Origin: JAUWVG01 sp964633715
GTDB taxonomy: Bacteria; Acidobacteriota; Aminicenantia; Aminicenantales; Aminicenantaceae
Assembly: GCA_964633715.1 (NCBI GenBank)
Contig: CAZWHQ010000030.1
Span: 1 to 52,069, forward strand
DNA: 52,069 nucleotides
Direction: 5' to 3'
In this document: piece by piece, positions 18,054-25,154 of the stretch
How positions within the stretch are numbered: the stretch's first letter is position 1
Layout of the letters: each line of letters begins with the position of its first letter
The notes under the pieces: generated by a model
Seen by the model: only the letters and a program-made list of their open reading frames with translations
The model's database searches: none
Told to the model about the DNA's origin: nothing
Position numbers and translations under genes: made by a program

Positions 18054-18307
18054 GACAAAAATAAAAGCAGTAAACATCCTTCTCTATGTGATATTATTAA
18101 TGTTAAAAAATTGGCGACAAAACAACGTTTCACTATCCACTGGACCAAATTGGTTACCTTTAGTTGAGGCGGATGGACGTCGCGTCTCTGTCTCTATCCC
18201 CATTCTTAATGCAGTGGAGGTGGAACGCGTAAGTGTTCCTGTCCGACTCTAAAATAAATTTGGAAGTACCGGATATATACAGATGACGCTGACGGAAAAA
18301 GCAGGAC

Positions 18308-18336
18308 TTGACATAAAATAAAGGAATCTATATTAC
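18308..18336 (+). promoter_or_regulatory. Sigma-70-type promoter of the GFO/IDH-DUF1080 pair
   Basis: A perfect TTGACA (18308-18313) is followed by 17 bases and TATTAC (18331-18336, four of six matches). Transcription would begin near 18343, ~47 bases before the ATG at 18390. A TATATT..AATATA inverted repeat (18329-18334 and 18344-18349) overlaps the -10 and start region and might be an operator, though A+T-rich symmetry here may be chance. Confidence 0.55.
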
Positions 18337-18389
18337 TAAAGTGAATATATTATGAGGGAAGGGAAATCATTTCAAAAAGGAGATTTTCT

Positions 18390-19781
18390 ATGAAGAGCAA
18401 AAATACACATCCCGTCCAAAAGGGAAAAGAAATCAGCCGAAGACAATTCCTCGGCCAAAGTGCTGTAGCCACAGCCGGACTTATGGTGGTCCCCAGACAC
18501 GTTCTTGGAGGACCCGGCCAAACAGCACCGAGTGACCTATTGAATATTGGCTGTGTGGGCGTAGGAGGAAAGGGATCGTCCGATATAAGAAGTGTCAGCA
18601 CGGAAAATATTGTTGCCCTTTGCGACGTCGACGATACGCAGACAGCAAAATTTATTCAATCCAGAAGAAACACTCCAGAACAACTGGCCATGTTTGAAAA
18701 GGCCGGAAAGTACAGGGACTTTCGTGTCATGCTGGAAAAGGAAAAATCGATCGATGCCATTACCGTCAGCACACCTGACCATAATCATGCCGTCATAGCC
18801 ATGATGGCTATTAAAATGGGCAAACATGTGTTCGTCCAAAAGCCCCTGACTCACACGATAAAAGAGGCCAGGCTTCTTGAGGAAGCGGCAAAAAAATACA
18901 ACATTGTCTCCCAGATGGGAAACCAGGGCCATGCCGGAGAGGGTTCCCGTTTGATCAACGAATGGATCTGGGACGGGGCTATTGGGGATGTTGGTGAAGT
19001 TCATGTCTGGACAAACAGGCCGATCTGGCCGCAGGGGATCGATGCTCCCGAGGAAATCCCGTCCGTTCCGTCAACCCTGGATTGGAACCAATGGATAGGC
19101 CCCGCTCCTTTCCGGCCGTACCATCCGGCATATGCACCTTTCAACTGGAGGGGCTGGTGGGATTTTGGAACAGGCGTTGTGGGAGACATGGGTGCCCATC
19201 TCATAGACCCTCCTTACTGGGCTCTTAAACTTAGACAGCCCACAACCGTCCAATCCTGCTCTACAAGATTTACTCGAGATTCCTATCCTCTTGCTGAAAT
19301 AGTTACTTACGAATTCCCGGCTCGGGACAATATGGTTCCGGTAAAAATGACTTGGTATGACGGAGGTCTCATGCCTCCCCGGCCCGCTGATTTAGAGGCA
19401 GGGCGGCAGATGGGAGACGACAGCGGTGGAGTTATATTTGTGGGGACTAAAGGCAATATCATGTGTGGTACATATGCGGCCAATCCTCGCATCATCCCTG
19501 AAACAAAAATGCAGGCCTATCAGAGGCCGGAAAAAACGATTCCTCGGTCCCCTGGTATCCATGAAGAGTGGATTGAAGCCATCAAGGCAGGCAAAAAATC
19601 AACTACCGACTTTTCCTATGCGGCCCAATTGACTCAGGTCATGCTGCTGGCCAATGTTGCTGTCCGTGCACAAAAAGACAACCAGATCCTGCAGTGGGAC
19701 AGTGATAAAATGGAATTCCCCAACTTTCCTGAGGCCAACGCTTTTATCCATAAGGAATACCGGACAGGCTGGTCTCTGTAA
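18390..19781 (+). CDS. Tat-exported GFO/IDH/MocA-family oxidoreductase
   Basis: The 463-residue protein starts with a Tat signal (ISRRQFLGQSAVATAGLMVV), then a Rossmann domain (IGCVGVGGKGSSDIRS). The usual EKP is QKP here (VFVQKPLTH), keeping the lysine. The C-terminal domain contains WDFGTGVVGDMGAHLIDPP, with the D-x-x-x-H pattern of the active site. Such exported members are abundant in bacteria that degrade plant or algal glycans and are candidates for C-3 oxidation of sugars. AAAAGGAG precedes the ATG. It is followed after 18 bases by the DUF1080-ThuA gene, and the two clearly form an operon. The substrate is unknown. Confidence 0.87.
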   Translation: MKSKNTHPVQKGKEISRRQFLGQSAVATAGLMVVPRHVLGGPGQTAPSDLLNIGCVGVGGKGSSDIRSVSTENIVALCDVDDTQTAKFIQSRRNTPEQLAMFEKAGKYRDFRVMLEKEKSIDAITVSTPDHNHAVIAMMAIKMGKHVFVQKPLTHTIKEARLLEEAAKKYNIVSQMGNQGHAGEGSRLINEWIWDGAIGDVGEVHVWTNRPIWPQGIDAPEEIPSVPSTLDWNQWIGPAPFRPYHPAYAPFNWRGWWDFGTGVVGDMGAHLIDPPYWALKLRQPTTVQSCSTRFTRDSYPLAEIVTYEFPARDNMVPVKMTWYDGGLMPPRPADLEAGRQMGDDSGGVIFVGTKGNIMCGTYAANPRIIPETKMQAYQRPEKTIPRSPGIHEEWIEAIKAGKKSTTDFSYAAQLTQVMLLANVAVRAQKDNQILQWDSDKMEFPNFPEANAFIHKEYRTGWSL

Positions 19782-19799
19782 TTCGGAGGGATATATGTC

Positions 19800-21257
19800 A
19801 TGAAACGCTTTGCGCTAATATTTTTCTGCATATTGTTCGGATTTGGACAGCTCTCCTTCAGCGGCGATCTCGTCTGTGAAAACAACTCAAATCAAACAGA
19901 TCCTCTAGAAAAATGGACAATCCATGATCCAAACAGACCTATGCCGCCAATAGTGGATCCAGGTCCGGCCAAACCAATGGTCCCTCCTCCATCGGGCACA
20001 ATCGTTCTTTTTGACGGCACAGATTTGTCTCTTTGGACCAATTCCAAAGGAGGAACAGCCGGATGGAAAATTGAAGATGGATCCATGGAAGTCACAAAAA
20101 CAGGTTCTATTCGAACAATCCAGGAATTTGGAGACTGCCAGCTCCATGTGGAATGGGCGGCCCCAGCCCAAGTTTCCGGCAAAAGCCAGGAGCGAGGGAA
20201 CAGCGGGGTTTTCCTGATGGGCAAATACGAGATCCAGGTTCTCGACTGTTACAAAAACACCACCTATGCGGATGGAATGACGGCCTCTGTTTACGGACAA
20301 TTCCCTCCTCTTGTCAATGCCTGCCGTCCTCCCGGTGAATGGCAAACGTTTGACATCACATTTACAAGACCTCGATTCGACAATCAAGGCAGCCTGACTC
20401 AACCAGCAACCATGACTGTCTACCACAACAACATCCTTGTTCACGATCATGTGGCTTTAACAGGACCAACCGAGCATAAAAAACGCCCTCCCTACACGAA
20501 ACATCCGGATAGACTTCCATTGATGCTTCAAGACCACGGCAATCCTGTCCGGTTCCGCAACATTTGGGTACAAGATTTAGAAATGGGAAACAAGAGAAAA
20601 AAAGCCCTTTTTGTTTGGGGAGGTTGGGACGGTCATGAACCGAAGAAATGTGTGGATATTTTCGCCCCCTGGCTGGAGGAGTTGGGTTTTGAAGTCGAAA
20701 TATCAAACACCTTGGATTCTTATCTTGACAAAGAAAAAATGAATTCTCTAGATCTCATCGTACAGGTCTTCACCATGGCTCAAATCACACCGGCGCAGGA
20801 ACGGGGATTATTGGAGGCCGTTCAAAACGGAGTAGGAATAGCGGGCTGGCATGGAGGTCTGGGCGACTCTTTCAGGAATAATACGGCCTATCAATTTATG
20901 GTCGGGGGTCAGTGGGTCGCTCACCCCGGAGGTGTCATCGACTATGAGGTTAATATCATCGATTTTAATGATCCTATCACCGCAGGACTGACTGATTTCA
21001 AAATGCATTCTGAGCAGTATTACATGCATACAGACCCGATAAATCAGGTTTTAGCGACGACCACATTTTCCGGAGATTTTGCTCCTTGGATTAATGGGGT
21101 TGTCATGCCGGTGGTCTGGAAAAAAATGTACGGAAAAGGACGAGTCTTCTACACCTCACTCGGGCATGTTGCCAAAGATTTTGAAGTACCTCAGGCACTT
21201 GAAATCACAAAAAGAGGAATCCTTTGGGCAGCGGGAAGCCTGAAGGAGAACAGATAA
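19800..21257 (+). CDS. Exported DUF1080 (3-keto-disaccharide hydrolase-like)-ThuA fusion protein
   Basis: The 485-residue protein has a signal peptide (about 1-21) and a Pro-rich linker. A DUF1080 concanavalin-like beta-sandwich spans about 66-260 (TIVLFDGTDLSLW at the start, RGNSGVFLMGKYEIQVLDC in the core, PVRFRNIWVQDLE at the end). A ThuA class-I glutamine-amidotransferase-like domain spans about 268-480 (ALFVWGGWDGHEP, AGWHGGLGDSF, GRVFYTSLGH). DUF1080 proteins have been linked to cleavage of 3-keto-glycosides, and ThuA to 3-keto-trehalose metabolism. Fusion of both, next to an exported oxidoreductase, argues for successive steps on one oxidised glycoside. GGAGGG precedes ATG 19800. The two domains are clear; the reaction is inferred. 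Confidence 0.88.
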   Translation: MKRFALIFFCILFGFGQLSFSGDLVCENNSNQTDPLEKWTIHDPNRPMPPIVDPGPAKPMVPPPSGTIVLFDGTDLSLWTNSKGGTAGWKIEDGSMEVTKTGSIRTIQEFGDCQLHVEWAAPAQVSGKSQERGNSGVFLMGKYEIQVLDCYKNTTYADGMTASVYGQFPPLVNACRPPGEWQTFDITFTRPRFDNQGSLTQPATMTVYHNNILVHDHVALTGPTEHKKRPPYTKHPDRLPLMLQDHGNPVRFRNIWVQDLEMGNKRKKALFVWGGWDGHEPKKCVDIFAPWLEELGFEVEISNTLDSYLDKEKMNSLDLIVQVFTMAQITPAQERGLLEAVQNGVGIAGWHGGLGDSFRNNTAYQFMVGGQWVAHPGGVIDYEVNIIDFNDPITAGLTDFKMHSEQYYMHTDPINQVLATTTFSGDFAPWINGVVMPVVWKKMYGKGRVFYTSLGHVAKDFEVPQALEITKRGILWAAGSLKENR

Positions 21258-21285
21258 TCTTCAAGAACCCAGGGATTATTTAGAA

Positions 21286-22830
21286 CTATTTCTTCTGCTC
21301 GAGAAATGTGTCCCACAGATCTCTGTGAATATGGAGTGTGAGAAGGATTCCCGGACGCAATCCATAAAATTCCAATTGATAGTTTTGGGCGACTTGAGGT
21401 GAAAGTTTGTCCAAAGATGTGATGATCAGAGGAATATTTTCTAAATCCCCTGCCTCCTTCATGTCCTGCCAGTAGCCCACTCGGGAGAATTTTCTCAAAT
21501 ACCAGGGAAGTGGCCATGTTTCATAAGGATTGGTGAAAACCTTGATTTGAACATTTTTCCCCTTTGGATGGATGGAGGAGACATCTTCCACACGCTGAAT
21601 CAAATTTAGAAAGTCTTCACTCGTATGGGCATACACGTAGGGATTTTGAGAATCCGCAAAATAAATGAAGTTGGCTCGATAGCTCTGAATACCCAAATGA
21701 ACAATCCCCAAGCACAACACAAAAAAAACGCCCCATTGGAGAACAGGTTTTTTTGCCATCCGTATAATGAATACTGCCCCTTTTCCAGCCAGAAGCAAAA
21801 TGCCGATGTAGAATGGGAGAAGGTTCCAGGGTGTTTTATAGGGTATAAAGGAGTAAACACCAAGGGAGACCATGGAGTAGACAACAACAAATTTCGAAAA
21901 GGAGGAGGATGAATCGTGCCTGTCCTTTTTCCAGAAAACGGCCACTCCACCCAATATGGCCAGGCCCAATATAAGAGCTTCACTCCAGATTGGCCCGTTC
22001 CCGTATTTTGAAAAAACCAGCATTTTTATATAGTAATACCATGGATGGGCATGCCACTCCGGTTGACCAGCCTTGACAAAGTACAGTCCAAAGGACTGGA
22101 ATGAATCCCACAATCCCGCCGAGTTCTTAAAAAAAGACGAATAAAACGCCCAGGAAATCAGAACACTCACACTCAATCCAACACTCATATGGCCGATAAG
22201 TTTCTTCGCTGGCCTCAACTTTTTACCTTGATCTTTGTTTTGAAAGAGAAGACAAAACAGTACAGCCGCGGCAACAGCACCAAATAAGATGAGGCAGGTT
22301 TCTTTTGTGGTATACATCATTCCAGCGAAAAAACCCGCCGCCAGCGCCCAGATGAACGAAGGATTTCTGATATACCGCCAGCAGGCAATCAGAAATCCAA
22401 AGACAAAAAACACAAGGAGGGTCTCCTGGATAAAGAACCGGCTGTAATAGACCATAGCCGGAGAAATGGCGATAAACAGCCCGGAAAACAAGACCGATTC
22501 CCTCTTCATGCCTTCCTTTACAAGGAGAAGAAGAAGCAGGAGCCCAAATCCAAACATGGCCGGAACAAGCCGCAGAGTTTTTTCATCTAATGAGGCTAGA
22601 GTTGTTTTCCCCTGCAGCCGAACAACCGGAAGAGAAAGAAAGTATAGGCTGGGTCCGTGATGGTCAAACTTATCGTAGCGATATTGACCTGTCTCTAAAA
22701 GATGGCCAAATTTCACGGCTTGGTTGGCCTCATCATGATGCATAGGTCTGCGATCTAGATGAGTCAGTCGGAATAAAAGAGCTACGAGAAGAACAAGGAT
22801 AAATAACCAGGAGAAAACAGATCTCTTCAT
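21286..22830 (-). CDS. GT-C type membrane glycosyltransferase (Agl23/TIGR03663-like)
   Basis: The 514-residue polytopic protein has about 12 hydrophobic helices. The first extracytoplasmic loop carries RPMHHDEANQAVKFGHLL, the acidic motif expected for polyprenyl-phosphate-sugar-dependent GT-C enzymes. YDKFDHHGPSLYFLSLP follows, characteristic of the TIGR03663 group. Such proteins glycosylate surface proteins or glycans on the periplasmic side. The C-terminal ~120 residues form a soluble domain (SIHPKGKNVQIKVF, TWPLPWYLR). The frame extends upstream to 22908, but AGGT just before the ATG at 22830 and the start of hydrophobic sequence favour that start. It stands alone, convergent with the DUF1080-ThuA gene. 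Donor and acceptor are unknown. Confidence 0.8.
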   Translation of the reverse strand: MKRSVFSWLFILVLLVALLFRLTHLDRRPMHHDEANQAVKFGHLLETGQYRYDKFDHHGPSLYFLSLPVVRLQGKTTLASLDEKTLRLVPAMFGFGLLLLLLLVKEGMKRESVLFSGLFIAISPAMVYYSRFFIQETLLVFFVFGFLIACWRYIRNPSFIWALAAGFFAGMMYTTKETCLILFGAVAAAVLFCLLFQNKDQGKKLRPAKKLIGHMSVGLSVSVLISWAFYSSFFKNSAGLWDSFQSFGLYFVKAGQPEWHAHPWYYYIKMLVFSKYGNGPIWSEALILGLAILGGVAVFWKKDRHDSSSSFSKFVVVYSMVSLGVYSFIPYKTPWNLLPFYIGILLLAGKGAVFIIRMAKKPVLQWGVFFVLCLGIVHLGIQSYRANFIYFADSQNPYVYAHTSEDFLNLIQRVEDVSSIHPKGKNVQIKVFTNPYETWPLPWYLRKFSRVGYWQDMKEAGDLENIPLIITSLDKLSPQVAQNYQLEFYGLRPGILLTLHIHRDLWDTFLEQKK

Positions 22831-23072
22831 TTTACCTGAATTATTCACGGGTCGAGAATGCCACATATGCGAGGCGTCGACGTATGTAGCTGTACTCATG
22901 TACCGCAAATGCGTCGCAACAAAGCAGATGGGGTATTATCGACTCGCCTCCTTGAGGTAAAAAATGTCGATTATTGTAAAAATGCCTAACGAAAACATGG
23001 CTTTTAAGTTGTTGTTCAGATTGTAATGGAACATCTTAAAAAAGGAAAAATTAATGTTAACATCGACAATTT

Positions 23073-23771
23073 TTATGAATCATTCAGGTTGGCTTGGGTG
23101 CCGTAAACCTCGACTTCTACATAATGATTCATTTCGTTGGAGGTATTACCTCTGCTGAAAAGGCGGATATACCTAGCAGACACACCCCGGGGATCGATCA
23201 GCCGCCCATCATTGGTTTCGATGTATTCCTTATCTTTTCCGATCCCCAATCCAGATGAATTATCATGATCGTTGTTGAAGATGGTTTGAACACCTTCGGT
23301 AAAATCCGGATCATCTGAAACCTGGACAACCACATCCCTATAGACTCTGGCCTGGCTGTGATAGTGCCAGATTAAAACTGCATGCAGTGAATAGGATTTT
23401 TCTAGGTCAATCTGCACCCATTGGATACTCGGCCCCAATTCCACATAGTATCCATCCTCTCCAGCTTTTTCGCCGTCTGTGACAAACTCCAGATATCCAA
23501 TAACAGGTTCATAATCACTGCTCGTCACCGCTTTTTCCGATGAGAGAAGGATCGTTCCTTTGGGAACATAGAATGGGCCCCGGGGTTTCCCTGTGATCCG
23601 TTCCAGGTTGGGTGTTCGGATATTTTTAGGTGTCCCTACAAACATCGGTTTGGGCAGATCGAGTTCGAGCAGCTCCTTTTCCTGATCTTGATTTGGGAGA
23701 TCACTAGCAGCAGCTGGGATAAAAAGAAGCAGGCAATGCATCAGGAAAACAATCCTCAATATTTTTATCAT
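23073..23771 (-). CDS. Exported discoidin-like (F5/8 type C-like) protein
   Basis: The 232-residue protein has a signal peptide (MIKILRIVFLMHCLLLFIPAAAS) and one beta-sandwich of about 150 residues. The pattern is that of discoidin-like domains: WVQIDLEKSYSLHAVLIWHY near the middle, VVVQVSDDPDF next, and ARYIRLFSRGNTSNEMNHY near the end. Such domains bind carbohydrate or other surface ligands. It is the last of nine minus-strand genes, 24 bases after apbE. Within this run it may bind a glycan or dock the complex. I found no catalytic motif. Confidence 0.72.
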   Translation of the reverse strand: MIKILRIVFLMHCLLLFIPAAASDLPNQDQEKELLELDLPKPMFVGTPKNIRTPNLERITGKPRGPFYVPKGTILLSSEKAVTSSDYEPVIGYLEFVTDGEKAGEDGYYVELGPSIQWVQIDLEKSYSLHAVLIWHYHSQARVYRDVVVQVSDDPDFTEGVQTIFNNDHDNSSGLGIGKDKEYIETNDGRLIDPRGVSARYIRLFSRGNTSNEMNHYVEVEVYGTQANLNDS

Positions 23772-23795
23772 CTTTTTGACTCCTTAATTCAGGTC

Positions 23796-24686
23796 TTATT
23801 CTCTTTCCAAAACATCATTATACACCTCAAAATGGTCAGGGTCTATCAGTACAAGAGCCCAAGTATCAGGGAACTCCGCACAATAGGAATTGACCTCAAG
23901 CGGATCCATCACCAAAAAAGCCGTTGAAAGGGCATCGGCAATCGCAGCTGACGGGTGAGAAACCCAGGCGCCCAAGTGCCCGGACGCTTTTTGGCCTGTC
24001 CTGGGATTTATGATATGCCCTCCTTTGACCTCAAATCCGGAACCACTCAAAGCTCGAGATTTGAGAAAAACTCGAAAATCCTTAAGAACCGGCCAGTTTC
24101 CGCCAACCCCCACGGGCCATCCTTTTTTGCGCCCTATAGGTGCATCTCCGATGGCCAGCACCGTGCTTGTTCCACCATGGATAAGGGCATTGTCTATACT
24201 CCAGTCGTCAAGAATATCCAGGGCCTTATCCAAAGCAAAGCCCTTTCCGATACCTCCCAGATCAAAATCCACTCCTCCCTCGGTCAAACCTATCTGGTTT
24301 TTCGGACACTCGACAAAAAAACCGTGCTTCAATCTCTTCAATTCAACCGGTATTTCCCGTTGTTTGAAAGGAGTTCTATTTGTAGCAGCAAAGTTGATAT
24401 CAAAAGCCCCTTTGGTCTGGTTTTGGATTAAAAAAGCTGTTGTCAAACAGTCATAAACATCCACACACACTGAAAGAGATTGGCCGGGTGTGAGACGATT
24501 AATTATCCCGATTTGAGAGGTCGGATCGAATCGGCTGAAACAGGTTTCCAGCCGATCAATTTCACTAAACACTGCCTGTGACACCTGGCGTGCATAATTT
24601 GCGTTGGGCTCCGCTAAGATGGCTTCAAACGTGGTTCCCATACCCGAGTGGTAAAATTTGTGGAGGTTTGTCCCATGCGGCGGCAT
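23796..24686 (-). CDS. apbE: FAD:protein FMN transferase
   Basis: ApbE attaches FMN covalently through a phosphoester to Ser/Thr of redox proteins. The 296 residues show family motifs: ETCFSRFDPTSQI near the N terminus, VDFDLGGIGKGFALD (139-153), ALIHGGTSTVLAIG, HIINPRTG (224-231) and AAIADALSTAFLV with the metal-binding region. There is no signal peptide or lipobox, unlike many ApbE proteins, so it either acts in the cytoplasm or has lost its leader. Its ATG overlaps the stop codon of the upstream membrane protein (TAATG), which ties it to the cytochrome genes. I found no clear flavinylation target motif in the neighbouring proteins. Confidence 0.92.
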   Translation of the reverse strand: MPPHGTNLHKFYHSGMGTTFEAILAEPNANYARQVSQAVFSEIDRLETCFSRFDPTSQIGIINRLTPGQSLSVCVDVYDCLTTAFLIQNQTKGAFDINFAATNRTPFKQREIPVELKRLKHGFFVECPKNQIGLTEGGVDFDLGGIGKGFALDKALDILDDWSIDNALIHGGTSTVLAIGDAPIGRKKGWPVGVGGNWPVLKDFRVFLKSRALSGSGFEVKGGHIINPRTGQKASGHLGAWVSHPSAAIADALSTAFLVMDPLEVNSYCAEFPDTWALVLIDPDHFEVYNDVLERE

Positions 24687-25150
24687 TACTCTTCCCTATT
24701 GAGGGAATATTGAAAAAAAATGGACGCAGAGACTAGAGTCATAACAGCGCTGAAACGATGCCATTTTATCATCCCAATTTGAAACTGCATGGGAAGGAAT
24801 GAGATCATGGAACTTAAGGATGTCACGATAAGGCAAAGGCCTGAGACAACAAAGGCCCAAAATAGAGCTTTGAGAAGGACAGGTTGTTCGGCCTCCATTG
24901 AATAATCGCGAGCTCTCCAAACCACCATCATAGACAGACAAACTGCAAAAATGCCACCAACAACAACATGTAGAAGTAGAGGAAGACCAAACAACCCTCT
25001 TCGGGTAAAGAGAAAAAAGAAAAATCCTGATAGCGCAAGAAATAAAAAGCTGAGGATAAGGCTAAAAAAGGCCCAGCTTTTCCAACCTGGATAAAACCGT
25101 TCGGCCCATGTCCTTACCCCTTCATATATCCGCAACAAGCCTTTGAGCAC
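24686..25150 (-). CDS. Four-helix membrane protein, probable cytochrome b-like heme protein
   Basis: The 154-residue protein has four predicted membrane helices (about 27-48, 56-77, 92-112, 133-148). It has only two histidines, H61 at the start of helix 2 and H131 at the start of helix 4. With the N terminus inside, both fall on the outer face and could ligate one heme b. Small ApbE-linked membrane proteins of the DUF4405/cytochrome b561 type have this layout. A TTG at 25174 opens the frame earlier, but AAAGGAG lies about 9 bases before the GTG at 25150, four bases after the cytochrome c stop. It would pass electrons between quinones and the heptaheme protein; the direction is unknown. Confidence 0.6.
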   Translation of the reverse strand: MLKGLLRIYEGVRTWAERFYPGWKSWAFFSLILSFLFLALSGFFFFLFTRRGLFGLPLLLHVVVGGIFAVCLSMMVVWRARDYSMEAEQPVLLKALFWAFVVSGLCLIVTSLSSMISFLPMQFQIGMIKWHRFSAVMTLVSASIFFQYSLNREE

Positions 25151-25154
25151 GTTT

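Larger units (their letters stand above)
17983..18389. other. 407-bp divergent intergenic region with two promoters
   Basis: This gap separates the minus-strand arabinose run from the plus-strand oxidoreductase gene. It holds a promoter facing each way near its ends. Between them, about 18060-18290, I see no convincing gene. A 96-codon plus-strand frame running from 17962 to 18252 has no ribosome-binding site and no recognisable protein pattern. The DNA at 18120-18250 looks less A+T-rich than its flanks and could be a gene remnant, but I cannot identify it. Confidence 0.6.

Noticed and set aside
17962..18252. 96-codon plus-strand frame in the divergent promoter region
   Set aside because: It overlaps the start of the TIM-barrel gene and its promoter, has no ribosome-binding site and resembles no protein I know. 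It may be a remnant.
22963..23025. 20-codon plus-strand frame (ATGTCGATTATTG...) with GAGG upstream
   Set aside because: It is too short and featureless, and sits in an A+T-rich gap where such frames occur by chance.
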